Positions 26,571-37,870 of a DNA stretch of 64,000 nt are shown piece by piece. The DNA comes from Micromonospora coxensis (GTDB taxonomy: Bacteria > Actinomycetota > Actinomycetes > Mycobacteriales > Micromonosporaceae). The stretch spans positions 2,666,001-2,730,000 of the forward strand of contig NZ_LT607753.1 of assembly GCF_900090295.1 (NCBI RefSeq). Direction: 5' to 3'. The notes beneath the pieces were generated by a model that had not been told where the DNA came from, made no database searches, and saw only the letters and a list, made by a program, of their open reading frames with translations. Both the position numbers and the translations under genes were made by a program. Every line of letters starts with the position of its first letter. Positions within the stretch are counted from its first letter, which is position 1.

Positions 26571-27689
26571 TCAGCGGTCCAGGACCAGGCCGACCTTCTG
26601 GAACTCCTTGAGGTCGCGGTAGCCGCACTTGGCCATCGCCCGGCGCAGCCCGCCGAAGAGGTTGAGCTGCCCGTCCGGCTCGTCGGCCGGGCCGAACAGC
26701 AGCCGCTCCATCGAGCCGAGCGGCTCGCCGGCCACCTCGAACGCGCCGCGCGGCAGCGACGGGTGGCTGGCGGCCGAGTGCCACCAGGCGCCGCCGGCCG
26801 GGGCCTCCTCGCAGAGCGACAGCGGCTCGCCGAGCATCACCGCGTCCGCGCCGCAGCCGAGCGCCTTGGCGATGTCGCCGGAGGTCTGGATGTCCCCGTC
26901 GGCGATCAGGTGCACGTACCGGCCGCCGGTCTCGTCCAGGTAGTCGCGACGGGCCGCGGCGGCGTCGGCGATGGCGGTGGCCATCGGCACCCGGATGCCG
27001 AGCACCGACTCGGTGGTGGACCAGTCGTCGCCGCCGATGCCGACGATCACGCCGGCCGCGCCGGTGCGCATCAGGTGCAGCGCCGTCTTGTAGTCGGTGC
27101 AGCCGCCGACGACCACCGGCAGGTCGAGGTCGGCGATGAACTCCTTGAGGTTCAGCGGCTCGTCCGTGGTGGAGACGTGCTCGGCCGAGACGATGGTGCC
27201 CTGGATGACGAGGATGTCCACCCCGGCGTCGAGGATCACCGGGGCCAGCGCCAGGGTGTGCTGCGGCGAGACCCGGACGGCCACCGTGCCGCCACCGTCG
27301 CGCAGCTCACGGACCCGCTCGGCGATGAGGTCCGGGCGGATCGGCTCGGAGTAGACCTCCTGGAGCCGCTTGGTCGCGCGGGCGTCCTCGCCGAGACCGG
27401 CCAACTCCTCCAGCACCTTGGTCGGGTTCTCGTAGCGGGTCCACAGGCCCTCGACGTTGAGCACGCCGAGCCCGCCGAGCTGACCGAGCCGCACCGCCGA
27501 GGCCGGGCTCATGGTGGCGTCGGAGGGGTGCCCGACGCACGGGATGCCGAACTGGTACGCGTCGAGCTGCCAGCCGGTGGAGACGTCGTCGACGTCCCGG
27601 GTCCGGCGGCTCGGCACGATGGCGATCTCGTCCAGGTGGTAGCCGCGCTGCGCGGTCTTGCCCAGCCCGATCTCGACCACGTCACGCAT
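26571..27689 (-). CDS. guaB3: GuaB3-type IMP dehydrogenase-family protein
   Basis: 372-residue TIM-barrel protein of the IMPDH/GMP-reductase superfamily, of the GuaB3 group found beside guaB in actinobacteria. It lacks the CBS domains of true IMPDH. Visible features are VEIGLGKTAQRGYHLDEIAIVPSRR at the start, the phosphate-loop region [26 protein letters not shown] and the C-terminal GGLRRAMAKCGYRDLKEFQ. The catalytic-loop motif G-x-G-x-x-C-x-T of IMPDH is not present in its usual form (GIGGDDWSTTESVLG instead), so the reaction is uncertain; some homologues have been reported as GMP reductases. ATG at 27689, 27 bp after the guaB stop: same operon. Confidence 0.92.
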   Translation of the reverse strand: MRDVVEIGLGKTAQRGYHLDEIAIVPSRRTRDVDDVSTGWQLDAYQFGIPCVGHPSDATMSPASAVRLGQLGGLGVLNVEGLWTRYENPTKVLEELAGLGEDARATKRLQEVYSEPIRPDLIAERVRELRDGGGTVAVRVSPQHTLALAPVILDAGVDILVIQGTIVSAEHVSTTDEPLNLKEFIADLDLPVVVGGCTDYKTALHLMRTGAAGVIVGIGGDDWSTTESVLGIRVPMATAIADAAAARRDYLDETGGRYVHLIADGDIQTSGDIAKALGCGADAVMLGEPLSLCEEAPAGGAWWHSAASHPSLPRGAFEVAGEPLGSMERLLFGPADEPDGQLNLFGGLRRAMAKCGYRDLKEFQKVGLVLDR

Positions 27690-27716
27690 GAGGACTCCAG
27701 ATGTCTCGGGGGATGG

Positions 27717-29309
<1,593 letters not shown>

Positions 29310-29465
29310 TCAGCGAGGGGTGGCGCGCGGGCACCGGCGCACGCCGGCGGGACGGCGCGTCGTTTCATCGTACCCATTGAGCTGCGCGGGCCCCGGCGGT
29401 GCCGGCGCGCGTCGGCGGCGCCACAACGGCGGGACCGGGGGCAGGCGTCGCGGGTTCCCGAGGAC

Positions 29466-29471
29466 TACGGT
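29466..29471 (+). promoter_or_regulatory. -10 box of leaderless DUF5319-gene promoter
   Basis: TACGGT six bases before the GTG start at 29478. The GAGGGG in between is too close to the start codon to be a ribosome site. Confidence 0.45.
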
Positions 29472-29477
29472 GAGGGG

Positions 29478-29888
29478 GTGCACGACGAGCCCATCGACCC
29501 GTTCAACGGCGACCCGGCCGATCCGGCTGCCGGCCTGCACGATCCTCGCGACGACGACGAGCTCGACCCGCTGACCGACGTCGAGCGCCAGGACGTGCTG
29601 GAGGATCTGGCCGACCTGGAGATCTACCAGGCCCTGCTGGCGCCGATCGGGGTACGCGGGCTGGTCATCGAGTGCGAGGACTGCCGGGAGCCGCACTACT
29701 TCGACTGGGACCTGCTCCGGGGCAACCTGCGCCACCTGCTGGACTCCGGCCGTCCCCGGGTGCACGAGCCGGCCTACGACCCGGATCCGGACCACTACGT
29801 CACCTGGGACTACGCGCGCGGTTACGCCGACGGCGTGCACGACACGCTGACCGAGGGGACCGACGAGGACGACGCCAGCGCCGGCTGA
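29478..29888 (+). CDS. DUF5319-family protein (conserved between guaB and bldM)
   Basis: 136-residue acidic cytoplasmic protein of unknown function. The conserved core runs from DPLTDVERQDVLEDLADLEIYQALLAPIG through VIECEDCREPHYFDWDLLRGN; the CxxC-like pair (ECEDCRE) could bind metal or be redox-active, which is inference. The N-terminus (first 35 residues) is Asp/Pro-rich. In Streptomyces coelicolor an equivalent small gene sits between bldM and guaB, matching the order here. GTG at 29478 with a -10-like TACGGT six bases upstream points to a leaderless transcript. Confidence 0.8.
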   Translation: MHDEPIDPFNGDPADPAAGLHDPRDDDELDPLTDVERQDVLEDLADLEIYQALLAPIGVRGLVIECEDCREPHYFDWDLLRGNLRHLLDSGRPRVHEPAYDPDPDHYVTWDYARGYADGVHDTLTEGTDEDDASAG

Positions 29889-29941
29889 CCGGTCGGCCGC
29901 ACCCGCCGGTGACCTCGGACGACCGGTCCGGGCGGCTGCCG

Positions 29942-30178
29942 GCGGCTCTGGGGCGACCTGCGCCGGCGCGGTGCGGCGGTGACTCTCGGGCGACCTGCGC
30001 CGGCATGGTGACTCTGAGGCGGCATGTCCGGGCGTGGGCGACGGCGGCCCTCGGACCACCAGGCAAAGGGGTGGTGCGCCAGCGGCTCTCAGGCGACCAG
30101 GCCGGGGTGGTGCGCCGGCGGCTCTCAGGCGACCAGGCCGGGGTGGTGCGCCGACGGCTCTCAGGCGACCAGGCCGGC
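29942..30178. repeat. 36-bp tandem repeat array overlapping the 3' end of the bldM-like gene
   Basis: Three near-perfect 36-bp units run 30071-30106, 30107-30142 and 30143-30178 (GTGGTGCGCC then CTCTCAGGCGACCAGGCC). Further diverged copies lie at about 29942-29975, 29975-30006 and 30008-30030. The unit at 30143 contains the stop and last codons of the bldM-like gene (minus strand GGCCTGGTCGCCTGA), so the gene's own 3' end has been copied downstream of it. Function unknown; replication slippage is the simplest origin. Confidence 0.85.
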
Positions 30179-30982
30179 GCGGAAGCCGGCGGCCACCGCG
30201 TGCGCCCGGTCCCGGGCGCCGAGCTTGCGGAACAGCCGCCGGGCGTGCGTCTTGACGGTGTCCTCCGAGACGAACAGCTCGCGCCCGATCTCGGCGTTGC
30301 TCTTCCCCTCGGCCATGCCGAGCAGCACCTGGAGTTCGCGCTCGGTCAGCCCGACCGCCCCCCGGCCACCGCGCTGGCCCGACCCGCCACGCTGACCGGC
30401 CGGCACCGGGGTCTCCGCCTCGGCGGCCTCCGCCTCCACCTCGTCGTCACCGCGCTGCACCGGCACCACCGTCGGAGTGGCGCCCGGTCCCTCCGCCGGC
30501 CCGGACCAGCCCGGACCCGGCTTGTTGGGGGTACGGCCGCCGGTCGGCCGGGGCGGCGCGCCGACCGCGGCGGTGTCCCGCGCCGGGTCGGTCACCCGGC
30601 TGCGGGCGGGCCGCCCGGGGCCGGAGAGCAGCAGCAGGGCCTTGGCCACCGCGCTGGTCAGGTCGTGGTCGGCGCCCTGGATCAGTCCCCGGGCACCGGC
30701 GCTGATGGTGGCCGCGGCGGCCTCGGACTCCTCCGCGCCGAGCAGCAGCACGTCGGCCTGCGGCGCGCGGGCCAGCACCCGGCGGACGAAGCCGGCGCTG
30801 TCGGGCCGGGTGAGCGCGGTGTCGGCGAGCACGACGTCGACCGGGCGCTCGGAGAGCCGCAGCATCACCTCCGGATCGGAGACGGCCGTCCGCACGACCG
30901 AGGCCAGGCCGAGTCGAGCGGCCGCCGAGGTCAACTGCTGCGCGGCGAGCGGTGTTCGTACGCAGACGAGAACGGTACGCAC
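30161..30982 (-). CDS. bldM: BldM-like atypical response regulator (LuxR-type HTH)
   Basis: 273-residue transcription factor. The C-terminal HTH (about 210-273: LTERELQVLLGMAEGKSNAE, then SEDTVKTHARRLFRKLGARD) closely matches Streptomyces BldM, the developmental regulator. The receiver is degenerate: the acidic pair becomes Val8-Arg9 (VLVCVRTPLA), although Asp54 is kept (VVLADTAL), so control by phosphorylation is unlikely. A low-complexity linker of about 80 residues, longer than in Streptomyces BldM, joins the domains. Synteny supports the call: it is divergent from whiD and next to DUF5319-guaB, as in Streptomyces coelicolor. GTG at 30982 with GGAGAGGAG upstream. Its last codons lie in a 36-bp repeat. 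Confidence 0.85.
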   Translation of the reverse strand: MRTVLVCVRTPLAAQQLTSAAARLGLASVVRTAVSDPEVMLRLSERPVDVVLADTALTRPDSAGFVRRVLARAPQADVLLLGAEESEAAAATISAGARGLIQGADHDLTSAVAKALLLLSGPGRPARSRVTDPARDTAAVGAPPRPTGGRTPNKPGPGWSGPAEGPGATPTVVPVQRGDDEVEAEAAEAETPVPAGQRGGSGQRGGRGAVGLTERELQVLLGMAEGKSNAEIGRELFVSEDTVKTHARRLFRKLGARDRAHAVAAGFRAGLVA

Positions 30983-31236
30983 TGTGGTCTCCTCTCCGCA
31001 GAGAGCAGACCATGACGCGGTCGGCCGGGGAGGAGGTTCCAGGCAATCCTCCGAACTTTTCCGACATCTGGGGCATATGCCGCGACTTGTCCGAGGTTTT
31101 CGATCACAGACGTGTGAGTCGAGGAAAGGTCGGGTACCGAGACGCCAGACCGGAAACGGTGCGCCTGCGCGGACCGCCGCCGGACACCGGATGCGAACGA
31201 GAACCTCCGCGGTGCCGCGCGGGAGGAGGGGTGCTG

Positions 31237-31620
31237 ATGTCGAACGTACGTAGACTGCCCGGACCCATCGTCGACCTCTGGGACTGGCAGCGTCTCGGTG
31301 CCTGCCGAGGCCGCGACAGCGCCCAGTTCTTCCACCCGGACGGCGAGCGCGGCTCCTCGCGCCTGCGCCGCGAGTCCGGCGCCAAGGCCGTCTGCCGCGC
31401 GTGCCCGGTCCGGGCCGAGTGCGCCGCCCACGCGCTCTCCGTCCGCGAGCCGTACGGGGTGTGGGGCGGCTTCAGCGAGTCGGAGCGGCTGCGGCTGCTC
31501 GCCCTCGGCTGGGAGGACCTGGCCGACCGCCGGCAGAGCCGGGTCGACATCGCCCGGCTGGAGGCCCGCCTCGGCCGCCCGCACAAGTCCGCCGTGCCGG
31601 ACCAGCGCAAGATCGCCTGA
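31237..31620 (+). CDS. whiD: WhiB-family iron-sulfur regulator, WhiD/WhiB3 type
   Basis: 127-residue transcription factor binding a [4Fe-4S] cluster through four Cys: one in GACRGRDSAQFFHPDGERG and three in AVCRACPVRAEC. The turn GVWGG follows, with a basic C-terminal DNA-contact region. WDWQRLGACRG and FFHPDGERG are diagnostic of the WhiD/WhiB3 branch; WhiB proteins act with the main sigma factor. In Streptomyces WhiD is needed for spore maturation and its gene is divergent from bldM, as here. ATG at 31237 has GGGAGGAGG six bases upstream; a GTG two codons earlier is too close. The C-terminal extension is longer than usual. Confidence 0.92.
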   Translation: MSNVRRLPGPIVDLWDWQRLGACRGRDSAQFFHPDGERGSSRLRRESGAKAVCRACPVRAECAAHALSVREPYGVWGGFSESERLRLLALGWEDLADRRQSRVDIARLEARLGRPHKSAVPDQRKIA

Positions 31621-31636
31621 CCGACCGACCAGACCC

Positions 31637-31676
31637 CGTCGACGCCGCGTCCCGCACCCGGGGCGCGGCGTCGACG
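31637..31676. terminator. Bidirectional terminator between whiD and the sulfite-oxidase-like gene
   Basis: Perfect 13-bp arms 31637-31649 and 31664-31676 with a 14-base loop between convergent stops. Confidence 0.85.
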
Positions 31677-31695
31677 TGTCGGGCCGCCGCTCGGC

Positions 31696-33387
31696 TCAGC
31701 GGACGGTCACCGTCACCGTGTGCCAGCCGGTCGCGCCGTCCGGCTCGACCGGCTGCTCGCGGCCGGTCTGCGTCGCGCCGGTGGCGTCGGTGGCCCGCAC
31801 CTGGAGGGTGTGCTCGCCGGGGCTGGCGTCCCAGCGCCAGGACCACTGCACCCAGGTGTCGATCGACACCGTCGGGGCCAGCGTCGCGTCCCGCCACGGC
31901 CCGCCGTCGACGCGTACCTCGACCCGGCTGACGCCCCGGTGCTGCGCCCAGGCCACCCCGGCCACCACGACCGGTCCGGCGGTGAGCCGGTTGCGGGGGC
32001 GGGGCGTGTCGATCCGCGACTGCGTCTTCACCGGCCCCTGCGCCGACCAGCCCCGGGGCACCCAGTACGCGTCGAAGTCGGCGAAGCTGGTCAGCTCCAG
32101 CTCGGTCACCCACTTGCAGGCCGAGACGTAGCCGTACAGGCCCGGCACCACCATCCGGACCGGGAAGCCGTGCTCGACCGGCAGCGGTTCGCCGTTCATC
32201 CCCACCGCCAGCAGCGCGTCCCGCCCGTCGCGCAGCACGACGGTCGGGGTGCCGCAGGTCCAGCCGTCCACCGAGCGCCCCACCACCTGGTCCGCGCCCT
32301 CCTCCGGCTCCGCCTCGTCGAGCAGCTCCCGGATCGGCACGCCCAGCCACCGGGCGTTGCCGATCAGGTCCCCGCCCACCTCGTTGGAGACGCAGGCCAG
32401 GGTGACGTACCGCTCGACCATCGGCCGGGCGAGCAGGTCGGCGAAGCTCAGCTCGATCGGATTGCGTACCCGGCCGTGGATGCGCAGCCGCCAGGTCTGC
32501 GGGTCCACCTGCGGAACCACGAGGGCGGTGTCGATCCGGTAGAAGCCGCTGTTCGGAGTGGTGTAGGGAGCGAGCTGCGCCAGCGACAGGTCCGCGCCGG
32601 CCGGGACCGCCGGGGCGGCGGAGACGGGAGCGGGCAGGGCGACCGCCTCACGGGCCGCCGACACCCCCCGCCGGCCGGCCAGCCAGTGCCCGCCCAGCCC
32701 GACCACCGCAGCCGTGCCGGCCAGCACGCCCACCCCGCGCAGGAACCGCCGCCGCGACTCGGGGTCGGTCTGCTCCAACGGCTCCCACCCGGGCGGCGGT
32801 CCGGTCACGCCCGCATCCGGGGCGGCTCCCCCGGCTGAGGACGGACCTGCGGTCGGGCCGGGACCGGGGGCGCCCACGGGCGACGAGGACGAAGCCGCGC
32901 CGGGCGCGGACGACGCCGTCAGGGGCTGCGGCGGGGTCCAGGGCCACGGGTCCACCTCCAGCGGCCCGGCCAGGAACGCCCAGAGCACCACCGCGCCCAG
33001 CCCGCCGCCGACCAGCGACGGCAACGCGTCGGCGGCGTCCGCGCCGGCCCGGGTCAGGGCGGCGGCCACGCCGAGGGCGGTGAAGGCCGCGATGCCGACC
33101 AGCCCGATCCACAGCCGGCGGACGGCGAGCAGGCCGAGCAGCGCGGCGATCGCGGCCAGCAGCAGCGCCGTCCCGACCAGCAGGGCGATCTTGTCGTACG
33201 TCCCGAAGACGTCGATGCCGAACTGCTTCACCGGCTCGGGGACGGCGTCCACGACGAGCCCGCCGACGGCGATCAGGGGGGCGGAGCGGGGACCGGTGAG
33301 GACCGCCACCGGTTCGGCGGCCCCGATCGCGACGGCGGCGGCGGTGATCCCGGCCAGCGCGGCGAGATCGCGGGGCGTGCTGCTCAT
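31696..33387 (-). CDS. Membrane-anchored molybdopterin oxidoreductase (sulfite-oxidase-like)
   Basis: 563 residues. The N-terminal part has four or five membrane helices (about 5-150), then a Pro/Ser-rich linker and another helix with a twin-Arg-like RRRFLRGVGVLAGTAAVVGLGG at about 213-235. The extracytoplasmic enzyme follows: an oxidoreductase_molyb domain (about 270-440) with the molybdenum-ligand Cys in VTLACVSNEVGG and WLGVPIRELL, then the Mo-co dimerisation domain (about 450-563). It should use a molybdenum cofactor in a redox reaction outside the membrane; sulfite is one candidate. ATG at 33387. Convergent with whiD. Confidence 0.9.
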   Translation of the reverse strand: MSSTPRDLAALAGITAAAVAIGAAEPVAVLTGPRSAPLIAVGGLVVDAVPEPVKQFGIDVFGTYDKIALLVGTALLLAAIAALLGLLAVRRLWIGLVGIAAFTALGVAAALTRAGADAADALPSLVGGGLGAVVLWAFLAGPLEVDPWPWTPPQPLTASSAPGAASSSSPVGAPGPGPTAGPSSAGGAAPDAGVTGPPPGWEPLEQTDPESRRRFLRGVGVLAGTAAVVGLGGHWLAGRRGVSAAREAVALPAPVSAAPAVPAGADLSLAQLAPYTTPNSGFYRIDTALVVPQVDPQTWRLRIHGRVRNPIELSFADLLARPMVERYVTLACVSNEVGGDLIGNARWLGVPIRELLDEAEPEEGADQVVGRSVDGWTCGTPTVVLRDGRDALLAVGMNGEPLPVEHGFPVRMVVPGLYGYVSACKWVTELELTSFADFDAYWVPRGWSAQGPVKTQSRIDTPRPRNRLTAGPVVVAGVAWAQHRGVSRVEVRVDGGPWRDATLAPTVSIDTWVQWSWRWDASPGEHTLQVRATDATGATQTGREQPVEPDGATGWHTVTVTVR

Positions 33388-33499
33388 CCGATCAGTCTGG
33401 TCGACCGACCGGACCCCCCGCCAACTCCGTCAGCGTTCCGTAATCCCCACCCTCCCCTCCCGCACCCGCGCGCTCCCGGCGTTCTGCCGCACTTGCCGC

Positions 33500-33560
33500 G
33501 TTGATCAAGAAGTTTGCGTCCCAGGCAAGCGCTCTCCCCTCCGCAAACTTCTTGATCAAC
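33500..33560. repeat. GATC-type intergenic palindrome B (perfect 19-bp arms)
   Basis: Arms 33500-33518 and 33542-33560 (GTTGATCAAGAAGTTTGCG and complement) are perfectly complementary, with a 23-base spacer. Same design as the palindromes at 12689, 37871 and 47832: GATC near the outer end, arms AT-richer than the genome. Confidence 0.88.
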
Positions 33561-33562
33561 GA

Positions 33563-33656
33563 GCCGGGCCGGGCCGGGCCGGGCCGGGTGCGGGGGTGGG
33601 GGTGGGGGTGGGGGTGGGGGTGGGGGTGGGGGTGGGGGTGGGGGTGGGGGTGGGGG
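33563..33656 (+). repeat. GGGCC pentamer run and (GGGGGT)10 hexamer array
   Basis: About five copies of a GGGCC pentamer (33563-33589) are followed by ten copies of GGGGGT with T every six bases from 33597 to 33651. The plus strand carries eleven G-runs of five or more separated by single T, a strong G-quadruplex candidate. It lies 10 bases from the groEL terminator. Confidence 0.92.
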
Positions 33657-33665
33657 GCGACGTGA

Positions 33666-33699
33666 AAGGGCGCGCCGTCCCGGGGGACGGCGCGCCCTT
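33666..33699 (-). terminator. groEL terminator
   Basis: Perfect 15-bp arms 33666-33680 and 33685-33699 with tetraloop CGGG, 16 bases after the groEL stop. Confidence 0.9.
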
Positions 33700-33714
33700 C
33701 GCGGGAGCTACGGG

Positions 33715-35734
<2,020 letters not shown>

Positions 35735-35875
35735 GGGCATACCCTCCTGGGGTACTGGTTTCGTTGCCGGCCGGCGTGCCGACCAGCGTCAATCTGCCAC
35801 ATGCCACCGGGCGGGGCCGTCGTCGCGGGTGCCGGTCCGCCTGGCGTTCAGCCACCGGACCCGAGGGCCCGGAAG

Positions 35876-35902
35876 CTGGCACCCTCAGGGTGAGAGTGCT
35901 AA
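35876..35902 (-). promoter_or_regulatory. CIRCE operator, promoter-distal copy (HrcA site)
   Basis: On the minus strand TTAGCACTC, nine bases, GGGTGCCAG: perfect in the first half, six of nine in the second, against the consensus TTAGCACTC-N9-GAGTGCTAA. It lies a few bases downstream of the -10 box, at the expected transcription start. Confidence 0.85.
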
Positions 35903-35906
35903 TCGC

Positions 35907-35935
35907 AGGTTATTCCTCGGCTAGCACTCCGTCAA
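35907..35935 (-). promoter_or_regulatory. groES-groEL promoter
   Basis: TTGACG (plus 35930-35935) and TAACCT (plus 35907-35912) on the minus strand, 17-base spacer. The -35 box lies within the spacer of the upstream CIRCE, so HrcA bound there would cover it. Confidence 0.7.
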
Positions 35936-35947
35936 GGAGAGTGCCAA
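35921..35947 (-). promoter_or_regulatory. CIRCE operator, upstream copy (HrcA site)
   Basis: On the minus strand TTGGCACTC, nine bases, GAGTGCTAG: one mismatch in each half relative to TTAGCACTC-N9-GAGTGCTAA. It includes the -35 box of the groES promoter. hrcA itself is not in the window. Confidence 0.92.
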
Positions 35948-36049
35948 CGCGCCGCCCACCGTGTCGCCCCCACCCACCCGACCGCCCGCCGAAGGGCGGG
36001 AGGTGGGGTGGGGGCGGGGAGGCGGGGTGGGGGCGCGAGGATGGGGGGC

Positions 36050-37240
36050 GTGGATCTGGACCAGTTCGCGGCCCTGCGTACCCCCGAGGGGTCGGCCGCG
36101 CTCGCCGCGGCGACCGAGGTGGCCGGCGGCGACCCGCTGGCCGCGGCCGCCGCGCTGCGGGCCGGCGGGGTCCCCGCCGGACTGTCCGCCGCCGCGCTGA
36201 CCCAGGCCGAGCTGCGTCGTCGCGCGGTCGGCAAGTTCGGCCCGGAGGCCGCCGGGATGTTCCTCACCCGGGCCGGGCTGGAGCAGGCCACCCGGCGGCC
36301 GGTGGCCGACCGGCGGGCCGCGCGGTTGCGCGCCGCCGGGGTGGCCACCTTCGCCGACCTCGGTTGCGGTCTCGGGGCCGACGCGCTCGCCGCCGCCCGC
36401 GCCGGCATCCGGGTGTACGGCGTGGAGGCCGACCCGGTCACCGCCGCGATGGCCGCCGCGAACGCCGAGGCGGCGGGGCTGGCCGGACTGTTCACCGTGC
36501 AGGTCGGCGACGCGACGGCGTTCGACGTGAGCCGGGTCGAGGGGGTCTTCTGCGATCCGGCGCGGCGCAGGGCCGGCACCGGACGGCGGATCTTCGACCC
36601 GAACTCCTACTCCCCGCCCTGGGACTTCGTCACCGGGCTCGCCGAGCGGGTGCCCCGCACGGTGGTGAAGGTGGCCCCCGGCATCGACCACGCGTTGATC
36701 CCGGCCGGCGCCGAGGCGGAATGGGTCAGTGTGGACGGTGACCTGGTGGAGGCGGCGCTCTGGTGCGGCCGGCTGGCCGAGGTGCCCCGCCGGGCCACCC
36801 TGCTGCGCGGCGACGCCGTGCACACCCTCACCGGATCGGGGGCGGCGGAGGCGCCCGTCGGGCCCACCCGCCGTTTCCTGTACGACCCGGACCCGGCCGT
36901 GGTCCGCGCGCACCTGGTCGCCGAACTGGCCGGCGCCCTCGACGCCACGCTGGCCGACGCCAGCATCGCCTACCTGTACGCGGACCACCCGACGGCTACC
37001 CCGTTCGCCCGCTGCCTGGAGGTCACCGACGTGCTGCCGTTCTCGCTCAAGCGGCTGCGCGCCCTGCTGCGGGACCGCCGGGTGGGCCGGGTGGAGATCC
37101 TCAAGCGCGGCTCGGCGCTGGAGCCGGAGAAGTTGCGCCGCGACCTCAGACTGGCCGGCGACAGCGCCGCCAGCCTGGTGCTGACCCGGGTGGCCGGAGC
37201 GCCCACGGTGCTGCTCTGCCACCCCGTGCCGACGCCCTGA
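36050..37240 (+). CDS. Class I SAM-dependent methyltransferase, THUMP-like family
   Basis: 396-residue protein. The Rossmann domain spans about 85-220, with the SAM glycine motif FADLGCGLGADALAAARAG, the ribose-binding acid in VYGVEADPVTAAMA, and VQVGDATAFDV, then FCDPARR in the catalytic position. The C-terminal ~150 residues match the THUMP-like domain of this actinobacterial family (TPFARCLEVTDVLPFSLKRL, GRVEILKRGSALEPEKLRRDL), which suggests an RNA substrate, though none is proved. GTG at 36050 is preferred to ATG 36041 because GAGG then has proper spacing. Divergent from groES; the heat-shock operators lie in their shared gap. Confidence 0.85.
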   Translation: MDLDQFAALRTPEGSAALAAATEVAGGDPLAAAAALRAGGVPAGLSAAALTQAELRRRAVGKFGPEAAGMFLTRAGLEQATRRPVADRRAARLRAAGVATFADLGCGLGADALAAARAGIRVYGVEADPVTAAMAAANAEAAGLAGLFTVQVGDATAFDVSRVEGVFCDPARRRAGTGRRIFDPNSYSPPWDFVTGLAERVPRTVVKVAPGIDHALIPAGAEAEWVSVDGDLVEAALWCGRLAEVPRRATLLRGDAVHTLTGSGAAEAPVGPTRRFLYDPDPAVVRAHLVAELAGALDATLADASIAYLYADHPTATPFARCLEVTDVLPFSLKRLRALLRDRRVGRVEILKRGSALEPEKLRRDLRLAGDSAASLVLTRVAGAPTVLLCHPVPTP

Positions 37241-37355
37241 CGGGCCGTCGCCGGCCCGCCGGCCGTGGGACCAGGGCGGTCCGCCGTCCGACAGGGCACG
37301 GCGGCCGACGTGTGGGCGGCCGTGATTCCGGCTGGCCGGGTCGGGCCGGCCGGGT

Positions 37356-37361
37356 TAGCTT
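37356..37361 (+). promoter_or_regulatory. -10 box of leaderless ybaK promoter
   Basis: TAGCTT seven bases before the ATG at 37369, no Shine-Dalgarno between. Confidence 0.45.
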
Positions 37362-37368
37362 GACGGTC

Positions 37369-37851
37369 ATGGCGGGACAGGGCACTCCGGCGACGGCGCT
37401 GCTGGCGAAGCGGAAGATCGCGCACCGCACCCATCCGTACGACGTCTCCCCGGACGCCCCGAACTACGGCGCCCTGGTCGCGGCGGCGATCGGGGCGCCC
37501 CCGGAGCGGGTCCTCAAGTCGCTGGTCACCGAGGTCGACGGCGCGCTCACCGTGGCGGTCGTCCCGGTCACCGGGGAGTTGGACCTGAAGGCGCTCGCGG
37601 CGGCCGTCGGCGGCAAGCGCGCCGCCATGGCGGACCGTACGGTGGCGGAGCGGGCCACCGGCTACGTACGGGGCGGGATCAGCCCGCTCGGCCAGCGCCG
37701 GCGCCTACCCACCGTGCTGGACTCCTCCGCCCTGGCCCACGACACCGTCTACGTCTCCGCCGGCCGGCGCGGCCTCCAACTCGAACTGGCCCCGGCCGAT
37801 CTGGTGTCCCTCACCGCCGCCACCGCCGCCCTCATCGCCACCCCCTCCTGA
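37369..37851 (+). CDS. ybaK: YbaK/EbsC-type Cys-tRNA(Pro) deacylase
   Basis: 160-residue editing enzyme expected to hydrolyse Cys-tRNA(Pro) made by mistake by prolyl-tRNA synthetase. Family motifs: HRTHPYDVSPDAPNYG near the start, ERVLKSLVTEVDG with the conserved Lys, AVVPVTGELDLKALA, and the glycine signature GYVRGGISPLGQRRRLPTVLD. Length and order are normal. The ATG at 37369 has TAGCTT seven bases upstream and no Shine-Dalgarno. It stands alone between the methyltransferase gene and palindrome C. Confidence 0.92.
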   Translation: MAGQGTPATALLAKRKIAHRTHPYDVSPDAPNYGALVAAAIGAPPERVLKSLVTEVDGALTVAVVPVTGELDLKALAAAVGGKRAAMADRTVAERATGYVRGGISPLGQRRRLPTVLDSSALAHDTVYVSAGRRGLQLELAPADLVSLTAATAALIATPS

Positions 37852-37870
37852 CCGACCCTCCCGCCCGCCG

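Larger units (their letters stand above)
33388..33714. other. Gap with palindrome, simple repeats and groEL terminator
   Basis: No gene is seen in these 327 bp. In order: the start region of the sulfite-oxidase-like gene, palindrome B (33500-33560), a GC pentamer run and G-rich hexamer array (33563-33656), and the groEL terminator (33666-33699). Open frames through it are repeat translations (Gly-Val or His-Pro). Confidence 0.8.

Noticed and set aside
23510..26611. A 1033-codon plus-strand open frame opposite the two M1 peptidase genes
   Set aside because: Arg/Gly/Val-rich shadow of the minus-strand genes with no domain; both M1 proteins opposite have complete catalytic motifs.
35735..35740. 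ATG at 35740 as the groES start
   Set aside because: Only two bases separate it from AGGAGG; GTG at 35734 has normal spacing. The difference is two residues.
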